Positions 26,409 through 35,900 of a stretch of DNA of 64,000 bases are shown in pieces. A program made the translations under genes and the position numbers. Positions within the stretch are counted from its first letter, which is position 1. Each line of letters begins with the position of its first letter. Source of the DNA: an uncultured bacterium (GTDB lineage Bacteria > Cyanobacteriota > Vampirovibrionia > Gastranaerophilales > Gastranaerophilaceae); contig CABQAQ010000002.1 of the NCBI GenBank assembly GCA_902462155.1, positions 124,001 through 188,000 of the forward strand, written 5' to 3'. Below the pieces are notes generated by a model. It was not told the origin of the DNA and did no database searches. It saw only the letters and a list, made by a program, of their open reading frames with translations.

Positions 26409-27722
26409 ATGGCTGAAAAGTTAATTTATTTTATTGATGTAACAAATAGAGATGGAGTCCAAACCTCTAGACTAGGTTTAGCAAAATTACAAAAAACAAT
26501 AATAAATTTGATGTTGAATGATATGGGTATATCCCAATCAGAATTTGGATTTCCCACAACAGAACACGAACTAAATTATCTTAATGCAAATATGGATCTT
26601 GTATATAGAGGAGTTATAAATAAAACAAAATTATCCGGCTGGATGAGAGCTATTTCAACAGATGTTCTTCATTCTTTTGAGAACGTACCAAGATTACAAT
26701 ACGCAAATTTGTCACAATCTACCTCTGAGCAAATGACAAATGGCAAATATCAAGGTAAAAAAACTTTAGATGATATACTAAAAATGACAGTAGAAGCAGT
26801 AGATACAGCAAAATCTTGTGGAGCAAAGATAATAGGAGTAAATGCTGAAGATGCCTCTAGAAGTGATTTGAATTTTCTAATAAAATATGCAAATGAATGT
26901 AAAGCCCACGGCGCAGAAAGATTTAGATATTGTGATACTTTAGGCTTTGAAGACCCGCTTACAACATATGAAAGGATTTATACAATAGCCCAAGAAACGC
27001 AAATGGATATAGAATTACACTTCCATAATGATCTTGGAATGGCTGTAGGTTGTTCTGTAATGGGTGCAAAAGCTGCTATAGATGCCGGAGTTAATGCATT
27101 TATAAATACAGCAATAAATGGTATGGGTGAAAGAGCCGGAAATGCCGATTTAGTATCTTGTTTACTAGCAATAAAAAAATCAAGTGGATTTTATAATGAA
27201 AAATATAAAGTAGATCCAAAAATAGATTTATCAAAGGCTTGGAAGTTAGCTAAATATACCTCTTATGCATTCAGAGTACCTATACCTATAAATCAACCTG
27301 CTGTAGGTGATAATGCTTTTGCTCACGAATCCGGTATCCACGCTGATGGCGCTTTAAAAGATAGAAGGAATTATGAATTATATGACTTTGAAGAACTTGG
27401 AAGAGGTGAACCTGAAATTATAGAAACCGGTAGAATGATTACAGTCGGTGAATATGGAGGTATAAAAGGTTTCAGAAATGTTTATGAAAATCTGGAATTA
27501 GAATTTCACGATGAAGATGAAGCTAGAAATATTCTTGAGTTAGCTCGATATGCTAATGTCCATACTCAACTACCACTTACAGACAGTGAATTAAAGTTTA
27601 TTTATTATTATCCTGATATTGCAGCTAAAATTTTAACAGTAACTCCTTACTATTTACCAACAGGAGCTTTAAAACAAAGAATAGATCTAAGTGAAAAATC
27701 TAGTCCTATTCCTATTGTTTAA
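26409..27722 (+). CDS. Homocitrate/2-isopropylmalate synthase-family acyltransferase
   Basis: The protein belongs to the HMGL-like family, which condenses acetyl-CoA with a 2-oxo acid. The catalytic and metal-binding motifs are present: DVTNRDGVQTSR, LHFHNDLGMAVG, INGMGERAGNADL and HESGIHADG. Full-length LeuA has a C-terminal regulatory domain; at 437 residues there is room for only a partial one. The VTNRDGVQT version with QSEFGFP points to homocitrate synthase-like or related lineages, but specificity cannot be read safely. I choose the ATG at 26409 because GAGGG lies five bases upstream. No leuB/C/D or nif genes are near. Confidence 0.8.
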   Translation: MAEKLIYFIDVTNRDGVQTSRLGLAKLQKTIINLMLNDMGISQSEFGFPTTEHELNYLNANMDLVYRGVINKTKLSGWMRAISTDVLHSFENVPRLQYANLSQSTSEQMTNGKYQGKKTLDDILKMTVEAVDTAKSCGAKIIGVNAEDASRSDLNFLIKYANECKAHGAERFRYCDTLGFEDPLTTYERIYTIAQETQMDIELHFHNDLGMAVGCSVMGAKAAIDAGVNAFINTAINGMGERAGNADLVSCLLAIKKSSGFYNEKYKVDPKIDLSKAWKLAKYTSYAFRVPIPINQPAVGDNAFAHESGIHADGALKDRRNYELYDFEELGRGEPEIIETGRMITVGEYGGIKGFRNVYENLELEFHDEDEARNILELARYANVHTQLPLTDSELKFIYYYPDIAAKILTVTPYYLPTGALKQRIDLSEKSSPIPIV

Positions 27723-27737
27723 TATGTAAATAAAGAT

Positions 27738-28079
27738 CTAAAATAATTTTATAAATTTATTTTGAAGGTATATGATCAAAAATAAGAAACATATACATAT
27801 AATCAAAGTGAAGAAAAATGGTATATTTCTATTGAAGAGATATGACAATATTATTAAAAATAATATTGTTGGAAATATACCAATAAATGCAGAAAGTGAA
27901 AATTTAGCTAGTAAAATTAAATCTTTTTTTTCTATATATAACCAGATTAATGATAATATGATATTTATGGGTAAAACTGCAATTAAACCTCCTAGCCCTG
28001 TATTTCTTTTTGCTATTTCTGTTATCAGAACTATTGTTATAGCTGAGGTTAATATTTTTGTAAGTATTAGCATTTTCAC
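27738..28079 (-). CDS. DUF3147-like small membrane protein
   Basis: This 113-residue protein has four hydrophobic helices. The segment GLGGLIAVLPINIILSLIWLYIEKKD matches the pattern of DUF3147 proteins, which are small inner-membrane proteins of unknown function. A 104-residue frame on the opposite strand lacks such features and is a shadow. It is 74 bases downstream of the DtxR-type regulator and may be its target, which would make it a metal-linked membrane protein; that is inference. Confidence 0.65.
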   Translation of the reverse strand: MKMLILTKILTSAITIVLITEIAKRNTGLGGLIAVLPINIILSLIWLYIEKKDLILLAKFSLSAFIGIFPTILFLIILSYLFNRNIPFFFTLIICICFLFLIIYLQNKFIKLF

Positions 28080-28153
28080 TCCATAGACTTAAAGTATCAT
28101 AAAACTAACTTTGTATGTCTTACCTAACAATTATACAAAAAAATATAAAAATG

Positions 28154-28594
28154 TCAAACATTTTTTATAAAATCATTAAAAGCTGTTAAAAATATTTTGT
28201 TTTGAGATTTAAGATTCTCAATAAATTCGACGTATTTTTTTAGGTTTAAAAATGCTTTTTCAGAAATAACGTGTTCAATTTTACAAGCATTATCATTAGC
28301 TTCTTCGTCTGTTAAGTTTAGAATATTATGAAAAAAACCAAAAAGTAATTCGTGTTTAAAAATAACATCTAATGCAGCTTTTTTACCTTCTTCTGTTAAA
28401 GAAATAACATCATAACGACCATAATTAACTAATCCTTTATTAGCTAAATTTTTTAAAGCCTCAGTAACAGATGATCGACCAACATTAAGATAACGTGCTA
28501 TTTCAACAGCCTTTACTCCTTGTTTTTTTTCAATAATCTGATAAATTGCTTCAAGATAATCTTCTAAGCTTGCCGATATTTTATTTGTTTTCAA
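28154..28594 (-). CDS. DtxR/MntR-type metal-dependent regulator
   Basis: This 146-residue regulator has the DtxR-family winged helix: SASLEDYLEAIYQI, then VKAVEIARYLNVGRSSVTEAL and GLVNYGRYDVISLTEEGKKAA. The dimerisation and metal-binding part follows, with HELLFGFFHNIL, EEANDNACKIEHVIS and an ending helix; the E-x-x-H and C-x-x-E-H ligands are consistent with manganese or iron sensing. It lacks the SH3-like third domain, as MntR does. The start is a TTG at 28594 with GGAAAG ten bases upstream. An inverted repeat 29 bases upstream could be its own operator. Confidence 0.88.
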   Translation of the reverse strand: MKTNKISASLEDYLEAIYQIIEKKQGVKAVEIARYLNVGRSSVTEALKNLANKGLVNYGRYDVISLTEEGKKAALDVIFKHELLFGFFHNILNLTDEEANDNACKIEHVISEKAFLNLKKYVEFIENLKSQNKIFLTAFNDFIKNV

Positions 28595-28622
28595 CTCTTA
28601 ACTACTTTCCATAAATACAAAC

Positions 28623-28645
28623 AAATACTTATTATAATCGTATTT
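28623..28645. promoter_or_regulatory. Possible operator of the DtxR-type regulator
   Basis: AAATAC (28623-28628) and GTATTT (28640-28645) form an inverted repeat with 11 bases between, just upstream of the regulator's start. The spacing suits a dimeric winged-helix protein. This is a sequence pattern only. Confidence 0.3.
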
Positions 28646-28777
28646 AATATATGTTAATTTGTCAATATTAAAAAATATCCACAAATACTTAAATTGATTT
28701 TTCCATTACACACGTAAATAATTGATTTAAATTTAATAATTTTTTAGACTAAAATCTTATCCACAGTAAATAAGAAG

Positions 28778-29140
28778 TTAATTACTTAGAGAAATAAGAG
28801 CTTTTAAAGATCTTGCTGTATCTCTTATTTCTTCATTAGAATTATGACAAATTGTATCTTCTATTACATTATTTACAATTGACTTATCTTTCAATGCTAA
28901 GATTTCGTTAATCGTTGACATCGCCACATTGGAATTAAGATCATTAATGCCTTTACCAGGTTTTACAATTACAACTCTTAAAGATTCCTCAATATTTTTT
29001 CTTACCAATGCTTTGGCTGTTAATTCTCTTACCTCATCATTTGATGAATCTGTACCTATTTCTTCTAACACTAAAACAGAAGATACATCTTTGTGTTGAC
29101 TTAATGCATCAATTACATTTACAAGTTTTTCGTTTAACAT
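28778..29140 (-). CDS. Small HEAT-repeat-like protein
   Basis: This 120-residue all-helical protein has paired helices ending in acidic turns that look like HEAT repeats: one around TDSSNDEVRELTAKALVRKN and another around CHNSNEEIRDTARSLKALIS. Such repeats usually bind proteins. It has no signal peptide or membrane segment. The gene lies six bases downstream of the orphan at 29147-29650, so the two form a two-gene unit. Its role is unknown. Confidence 0.6.
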   Translation of the reverse strand: MLNEKLVNVIDALSQHKDVSSVLVLEEIGTDSSNDEVRELTAKALVRKNIEESLRVVIVKPGKGINDLNSNVAMSTINEILALKDKSIVNNVIEDTICHNSNEEIRDTARSLKALISLSN

Positions 29141-29146
29141 AGTACG

Positions 29147-29650
29147 TTACCCTTCTATTAATTTAAGTTCATCAATAAATATAGATTTAAGCTCTTCTAC
29201 AGGTCGCTTACTTAAATTTTTTACACTATAAGGTGATTTTTCAAAATTAATTTTTGATATAATACTTTCTCTTAAATTATTAAACTCTTGACCGATATCT
29301 ATCTGTGTTGCTTTATTCCAAACAATATTTATCTTTTCTTTTACTTTATTTCCAAAGCTTGATACAGATTCACAAGCACTATTAAATTTCTTATTAAGAG
29401 TATTCATACCACTTACTAAAGCAGATGCCATAAACTTCATTTTGCCAAAAGCAGAAGATAACGCATTTTCTTCTGAACTTGCTTTTATATTTTTTTCAAA
29501 CACATCAGCTTGTATTACTTTGCCTTTAAAGCTAACTCCAAATGGGTTAGTTTGTGATATAGACGACTTATTTTCTTTCTGCTTTGTTTGATTATTACTA
29601 ATACTAAATGGATTTAACATCCTAAGATTTTGACTAAGTTTTAATTTCAT
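29147..29650 (-). CDS. Orphan protein with an N-terminal NPFGVSFKG motif
   Basis: I do not recognise this 167-residue protein. The first 40 residues are polar and disordered and end in NPFGVSFKGKV (about residues 35-45). Helical segments follow (SSAFGKMKFMASALVSGMNT and beyond), with no clear signal peptide. The SFKGK string recurs as NFKGK near the end of the orphan at 46738-47436. A TATACTTTAGTATA element like those before the flagellins lies 134 bases upstream, hinting at shared control. The HEAT-like gene follows at six bases. Confidence 0.6.
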   Translation of the reverse strand: MKLKLSQNLRMLNPFSISNNQTKQKENKSSISQTNPFGVSFKGKVIQADVFEKNIKASSEENALSSAFGKMKFMASALVSGMNTLNKKFNSACESVSSFGNKVKEKINIVWNKATQIDIGQEFNNLRESIISKINFEKSPYSVKNLSKRPVEELKSIFIDELKLIEG

Positions 29651-29783
29651 ATAACCAGCACCTCTATTTCTTAATAGCTTATTAAACTTTACTCTTAACT
29701 ATTCTTTTTATTTCCACTTATGAGGGTATCATGGCTAATTTACGTACAAATCATCTTTTTAAAGTAGATTAAACTATAAATCT

Positions 29784-29797
29784 TATACTAAAGTATA
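29784..29797 (-). promoter_or_regulatory. Flagellin-type upstream element before the orphan at 29147-29650
   Basis: The minus strand reads TATACTTTAGTATA, with six-base arms in perfect inversion. It is 134 bases before the orphan's start, within the range (106-167) seen for Fla2, Fla3 and Fla4. Confidence 0.45.
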
Positions 29798-29903
29798 AAA
29801 TCAGCTATTTTTGTACGGTTCTATTTTTGTAATTATAATATAATCCTTTATATTATTTTTTATTTTAATTCCTTTTTTAGATTTTATCTTATCTATTTTT
29901 TAC

Positions 29904-30119
29904 TTAATTTAATGTTTTAAAAAATTCGCTTGTCTTTATTTCTAAAGCTTGAAATATAGAATTTATCAAAGTAAGTGATACATCAAATTTACCATTTTCA
30001 ATAGCCTCAACATCTTGTAAATCCAAATTAAGCATCTTTGCAAAACTTGATTTCTATAATCCACGAGATATACGTTCAATTTTCACTTTATTTCCAAATT
30101 TTTCTAAAATATTACTCAA
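29904..30119 (-). pseudogene. XRE-family HTH regulator interrupted by a stop codon
   Basis: Read from a TTG at 30119 (GGAG nine bases upstream), the frame gives NILEKFGNKVKIERISRGL, then a TAG at codon 22 (30054-30056), then KSSFAKMLNLDLQDVEAIEN and GKFDVSLTLINSIFQALEIK, ending TSEFFKTLN at a TAA. This is a complete XRE-type helix-turn-helix (about 71 residues) in which the residue before the recognition helices has become a stop. There is no frameshift. It is probably a recent pseudogene; a sequencing error or suppression is possible. TAG is used as a normal stop elsewhere in the window. Confidence 0.75.
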
Positions 30120-30292
30120 AGTCTGATTCTCCAATATAAATAATAATTTTGTAATAGAATATCAGAATAATCTCTTTTATTTTTATACATATTTTCCTTT
30201 AAGAAAACATTCTACATAAATATATTATTATCTTTGAATTTATTTAATAAAATTCAAAGATAATATAAGAACTTAAATTATCAAAATAGGTA

Positions 30293-31171
30293 TTATGAAA
30301 AAAATTCAACACCAGAATTAACAAAACTGAGATTTGGATAAATTTCATAAACAGAGGAGTCAAAAATTTTATTCAAATATTCAGGATTCTGTTTACCTAA
30401 TACAAAAAAAGTAGACCCACTTCCTGACATAATTGCTCCTTTTAAATTTCTCTTAATATAACAAAATTCTTCAAATTCGTCTTTTATAGCTAACTCAAGA
30501 TCATTATATAAAAGAGAAGGATCAATCATTGAACTACTATTTATAAGATTCTTTAATTTTAAAGTTTTATTATCTAAATGAACATTATTTAATTGAGAAA
30601 ATTTTTTATAAGCAAACCCTGCACTTACACCTATATTTATTGGTTTAACAAGAGATACATATACATTAGAAATATCTTTAAGTTTTTCAACAATTTCGCC
30701 TCTTGAAGTGCATAAACAAGAACCACCTAAAAGGCAAAAATTAATATCAGATCCCAATTGCATAGCAATGCTATAAATATCTTTAATCGAAAGAATATTT
30801 GAATATAATTTATTTAATGCTAATAAAATACCTGCAACATTTGAACTTCCACCAGCTAAACCAGCTGAAATAGGAATATTTTTTTCAATAAATACTTCGA
30901 TTATCTGACCTTTAATTCTTGAAGCATACTCTAAATATTTTTCAATAGCTTTGTAAACTAAATTAGTTTCATCATAAGGTAAGTTATTACTAGAACCTGA
31001 AAGTCTGATTATATTTTCATCATTTATATTTTGAAATATTCTAACTTTTAAAACATCATATAAGCTTATACTCTGCATAATACTCTGAATATTATGAAAG
31101 CCATCCTCTCGCTTATTCAAAATTTCAAGTGTTAGATTAATCTTTGCAAAAGTCTTAACTTTAATTATCAT
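30293..31171 (-). CDS. ispE: 4-diphosphocytidyl-2-C-methyl-D-erythritol kinase
   Basis: IspE is the ATP-dependent GHMP kinase of the MEP isoprenoid pathway. The ATP-binding motif PISAGLAGGSSNVAGILLAL is intact, as are the N-terminal FAKINLTLEILNKREDGFH and the C-terminal GAIMSGSGSTFFVL. Length (292 residues) is normal. Its start overlaps the tolC stop by four bases, so it is the last gene of an efflux operon. The pathway partner ispD is at 60439-61104. Confidence 0.95.
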   Translation of the reverse strand: MIIKVKTFAKINLTLEILNKREDGFHNIQSIMQSISLYDVLKVRIFQNINDENIIRLSGSSNNLPYDETNLVYKAIEKYLEYASRIKGQIIEVFIEKNIPISAGLAGGSSNVAGILLALNKLYSNILSIKDIYSIAMQLGSDINFCLLGGSCLCTSRGEIVEKLKDISNVYVSLVKPINIGVSAGFAYKKFSQLNNVHLDNKTLKLKNLINSSSMIDPSLLYNDLELAIKDEFEEFCYIKRNLKGAIMSGSGSTFFVLGKQNPEYLNKIFDSSVYEIYPNLSFVNSGVEFFS

Positions 31172-32889
31172 AATAGCGGAGTCTCTGATACTGTTAAAGG
31201 TGCACCTATTACACGTTCTAAATTAGCTGCTGCTGTATTATAATCAAGTAATGTTTTATAATAATCTAATTGAGAAGTTCTATACGTATTTTCAGCATCT
31301 TTAAATTCAATCGTATCACCTAAACCAACTTTATATCTTCCATTAGCTAACTCATATTGTTCTTTAGCTTGAATAAGAGCCATCTTTGCAACCGGAACAC
31401 TTTCTTGAGCCTCAATAAGTGATATATATGCCTGTTTAACCTCTAAATATACCTTTTGCTTTTGCACTTCTAAATCAGCATTGTCTTTTTTACTAGTAGC
31501 TTTTGCTTCATCAACTTGCTTTTTTAGTAACATCAGATTTGTAACAGGATACTCAAATGCTCCGCCAAATGTATAACCATAATCTTGTGTCATATCTCTT
31601 CCACCTAGATTATAGCTTGCTGCTACTTTCAAATCCGGTAAAAATGCAACTTTTGAAGCCTTAACTAAATATTTAGATGCCTCAGCCTTCTTTTCAGCTG
31701 CTAATAACTCAGGTCTTAATTCATACGCTCTTAATATTTCCTTATTAAAATCAACATCATAATATGCTGAATCTAACTTATCTGATACTCTATAATTTGT
31801 TTTTTCAGGTAACCCCATAGCATTATTAAGATCTGCATACGCAATATCTATTAAATTCTTTGCCTTAATATGACTTAATCTAACATTACTTAAATTACGT
31901 TCCGCAGTAATAACATCAATCTTAGGCTTAGTTCCTATATCATAATATGCCTTAGCTTGATTAAGATGCATTTTGTAAATTTCAACAGAATCTTTTAATA
32001 CTTGTTCTTGCTGTATCGCATATAAAAGATTGTAATAAGCAGATTTTACATTATAAATTGTGCTGTTAATTATACCTTGAAGACTCTGTTCTGTAGATTC
32101 ATACGTTTTTTTCGCTATATTTGCTTGAGCACGTGTTTTCCCAAAATCATAAACAAGTTGTGATGCCGTAGCAGACACAGTATTATAATTATTATAAGGA
32201 TCCATTTTAAATGAACTTAATGCCGGCATAAGTACTTTAGTTCTAGTATACCCTGTTCCTAAAGAAAATTCTGGAAAATAATTTGACCAAGCTTGACCTA
32301 TCTTTGTTTTATAAATCTCTTTATTTGCTATAGCTGACATTATTGATGGATTATTCTCTAATGCGGCTTTAATACAATCAGAAAGATGTAAGTCATTCAA
32401 TGTTTCGACTCTACCTTCTATCACTTTACCATTAGTTTGACTTTCTTGCGATACTGATTTTATTGCTTCTTCTAACGTAGGTAGTGTGATTTTTTCTTCT
32501 GTTATCATATTCTTATTTGCAGAATCAGTTTCAATATCATTATTAAGATTTTCTAAATCTGATTTTATACTGTCATTTTCTTTATTTTCTATAGTCTGTA
32601 TCTTTTCATCATCTGATTTTTTATTTTTTATTCCATTTGAGTCACTAGAAGTTTTATCTTTTCTAAACTTATCAAGAAAACTTTTACCGTCTTTTTTAGA
32701 TATAAGCATACCACTTATATTACTCGAAGAATTTATATCCGTTTCAACTATTTCGTCACCTGATTGTACTTTTTCAATATTAACTTTAACAAAAGGATCC
32801 GAAACCTCCTCAGCCTTATACATTAAAGGATTAAACGTTACAAAAGCTAATGTTAATACTGTTGTATTTATTATTATTCTTCTTTTCAT
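31168..32889 (-). CDS. TolC-family outer-membrane efflux protein
   Basis: This is the outer-membrane channel of the tripartite pump encoded with it. After a signal peptide (about residues 1-26) comes an unusually long polar segment rich in Asp, Glu, Lys, Ser and Asn (to about residue 150). The two outer-membrane efflux repeats follow: LHLSDCIKAALENNPSIMSA through NNAMGLPEKT, and ILRAYELRPELLAAEKKAEA to the C-terminus. A typical TolC is about 450-490 residues; the extra length (573) is all in the N-terminal segment. The last bases overlap the ispE start. Confidence 0.9.
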   Translation of the reverse strand: MKRRIIINTTVLTLAFVTFNPLMYKAEEVSDPFVKVNIEKVQSGDEIVETDINSSSNISGMLISKKDGKSFLDKFRKDKTSSDSNGIKNKKSDDEKIQTIENKENDSIKSDLENLNNDIETDSANKNMITEEKITLPTLEEAIKSVSQESQTNGKVIEGRVETLNDLHLSDCIKAALENNPSIMSAIANKEIYKTKIGQAWSNYFPEFSLGTGYTRTKVLMPALSSFKMDPYNNYNTVSATASQLVYDFGKTRAQANIAKKTYESTEQSLQGIINSTIYNVKSAYYNLLYAIQQEQVLKDSVEIYKMHLNQAKAYYDIGTKPKIDVITAERNLSNVRLSHIKAKNLIDIAYADLNNAMGLPEKTNYRVSDKLDSAYYDVDFNKEILRAYELRPELLAAEKKAEASKYLVKASKVAFLPDLKVAASYNLGGRDMTQDYGYTFGGAFEYPVTNLMLLKKQVDEAKATSKKDNADLEVQKQKVYLEVKQAYISLIEAQESVPVAKMALIQAKEQYELANGRYKVGLGDTIEFKDAENTYRTSQLDYYKTLLDYNTAAANLERVIGAPLTVSETPLL

Positions 32890-32961
32890 AATTACTTAAT
32901 ATTCTCCACTCCAAATCGTTATTAATTATAGATAAAATCAATTACATATAAAATATATAAA

Positions 32962-35900
32962 TTATTTCCTCATTTTAGAAAAAGCTCCTTTAGCTCGATC
33001 AATTATAGTTTGAACAACAACATAAAAGCCCGGCACAAGCATTGTACCTGCAATACCGGCTGCCAACATACCTCCAAATACTGTTGTACCTACTGATACC
33101 CTACTCATAGCTCCTGCACCATGGGCTAATAATAATGGTACTACACCTAAAACAAATGCTATTACTGTCATTACTACAGCTCTAAATCTTAAATGTGCTG
33201 CTTGTAGTGCTGCCTTTTCTATTGATAGACCATCTTTTTCGTGCAATTCTTTTGCAAATTCAACTATCAATATAGCCTGTTTTGCTGCTAAACCTATTAA
33301 CATAATCATACCAACTTGAGAATATAAATCAAAAGCTTGACCCGTCATCAATTGGAATAATAAAGCACCCACAGTTGCTACCGGAACTATCAACAATACA
33401 GCTACAGGAATCATCCAACTTTCATATAACGCAACTAAGAATAAGTATACAAAAAGTAATGATAATGCCATTATATATCCTGTTGTACCACTTGATTCAA
33501 TCTCTTGTTTTGATGTTCCTGACCATTCAAAACCTATATCTGATGGAAACTGTTCATTAGCTAATGATTCCATTACTTTCATTGCTTCACCTGAACTTTT
33601 ACCGGATCCAGGATTACCATTAAATTGGATTGATCTATATTGATTATACCTCTTAATACTTGAGGCTCCTACGTATTCTTCTAACGTTACCATTGTAGAT
33701 ATAGGGATCATTTTCCCTTTATTATTCATTACATATAAATTCGAAATATCCGCAGGTTTATTTCTAAATGGTGCATCTGCTTGCATCTGTACCCTAAAAA
33801 CTCGACCTAATTTGTTAAAATCATTAATATATGTTGTACCGTAATTTGCTGCTAACGTTGTATATAATTCTGATAAATTTACATCCTGGGCCAAAACTTT
33901 ATCCGTATTTATTAATACATTATATTGTAACATGTTTGCTTGATATGTATTAAACACATTCGATAATGACTTATTTTGATTAGCTACAACCATGAAATCA
34001 TTCGCTATTTTTGATAATTCTTGAGGCGTATACTCACCCTTTGAAAGCATTTGAAATTCAAAACCACCGTACATACTTAAACCAGAAATAGCTGGTGGTG
34101 TAATTATATAAATATTAGCTTCTCTGATATCACTTAATGCTGCCTGTACTCTATCTTTTATCGCCCACATTGATAAATCTGTAGGTTTCCCCTTAATTTT
34201 TCTTACCATTTTTTCTAAGAAGTTAAATTCTCTTTGGGCAAAATCTTCAAACTCTGCCACTACAAAAGCTGTATTGGATCCATCCATACCAATAAAGCAC
34301 ATAAGCTTTCTTATACCTTCTATTCCTTTAATACGTTCTTCCATCTTTTTTACTACATTATCTGTTCTTGATATTGAAGAACTTGCCGGTAAGTTGACTG
34401 ATATTAATAATACTCCCTCATCATCCGTTGGAATAAATGCTGTAGGTATTACTTTAAATAAAACTCCACTTAATATACATAAAAATAAAAATGTAATAAT
34501 TGTTAGTTTTTTATTGTAAATAAATTTTGTTACATATTTCATATAAATTTCAGTAATTTCTTTGAATTTTATATCAAATTTTTCAATAATAGCTAACTTC
34601 TTCTCTTTTTTATTCATAATAAGTGAGCATAAAGCCGGCGACAACGTTAATGCAACAATAGCTGATAATGCAATTGATACTGCAATACATACACCAAACT
34701 GTTTATACATTAACCCACTTAATCCGGGCACAAAAGCTACCGGTACAAATACTGCCATTAATACCATCGCCATTGCTATTAAGGCTCCGCCTACTTCTTC
34801 CATTGTCTTTTGTGTTGCAACCGTTGCATCTTCTCCATTTTCTATATGTCGCTGCACATTCTCTATTACTACTATTGCATCATCTACTACTGTACCTACT
34901 GCTAACACCATCGCAAACAATGTAAGTAAATTTATTGACATTCCAAATATTGGTAATGCCGCAAATGTTCCTATTAATGACACCGGTATTGCAACCAATG
35001 GTATTAATGTTGCTCTCATTGAACCTAAAAATATATATGTCAACACTATAACAATTAATGAAGCCTCAAAAATTGTTTTTACTACCTCGGTCATGGATTC
35101 TTTTACAAATATGGTTTCATCTCTTAATACCTCTACCTTCATTCCGGTTGGTAAACCAGACTTTATTTTTTCTACCTGCTTTGACACTTTATTTGCAACA
35201 TCTATAGCATTCGCACCAGGTATCTGGATAATCTGCATTAATGCTAGTGGTTGACCATCTACTCTTGCTATTGATCCATAAGATTGTTGACCTAATTCTA
35301 CTCTTGCTACATCTTTTAATAATACTTTTGATCCACCTACATTCTCTCTTATTATTATGTTTTCAAATTCTTCAGGATTCTGTAACCTACCTTTTGTCCT
35401 TAATGTTACTTGCAGTTTCTCTTTATCTATAGATGGTTCCAATCCAAATGATCCCGCTGCCACCTGAATATTCTGTTGGGATATAGCATTCGATATCTCT
35501 GATACGGATATATTTAAATTCGCCATCTTTATTGGATTCAACCATATACGAATACTATAATCTCCGGCTCCAAATACATTTACATCTCCTACACCTTGGA
35601 TTCTTGCTATTTCATCTTTTATAAATATTGAGGCATAATTCGATAAATATAATTCATCAAAAGTCTTATCCGGTGATAATACTCCTATAATCATCAATCC
35701 GGCTCCACTTACTTTTGTTCTCGCATTTACTCCTAATCGTCTTACTTCTTCAGGTAATCTTGGCTGTACTTGCTGCAACCTGTTCTGTACATTTACCAAT
35801 GCTATATCTTTATTCGTTCCGGTTTTAAAATAAATAACTAATTGATATGAGTCATCCATACTTGTTGATGTCATATAAATCATATTTTCTACACCGTTTA

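Noticed and set aside
27772..28086. Plus-strand frame of 104 residues opposite the DUF3147-like gene
   Set aside because: Its peptide is low-complexity and lacks domain features or a good ribosome site, while the minus-strand frame has four clean membrane helices and family-like motifs.
29665..29691. Sigma-28 promoter for the orphan at 29147-29650
   Set aside because: A perfect TAAAGTTT is present, but the -10 position reads AAGAAATA, so the match is probably chance.
29904..30119. A frameshift in the XRE pseudogene
   Set aside because: Codon-by-codon reading shows the frame is continuous from 30119 to 29904; the only lesion is the TAG at 30054-30056.
34562..35254. Plus-strand frame of 230 residues inside the RND pump gene
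   Set aside because: It is antisense to a clearly recognised AcrB-type gene; the Thr/Ile/Asn-rich peptide is what the complement of such a gene gives.
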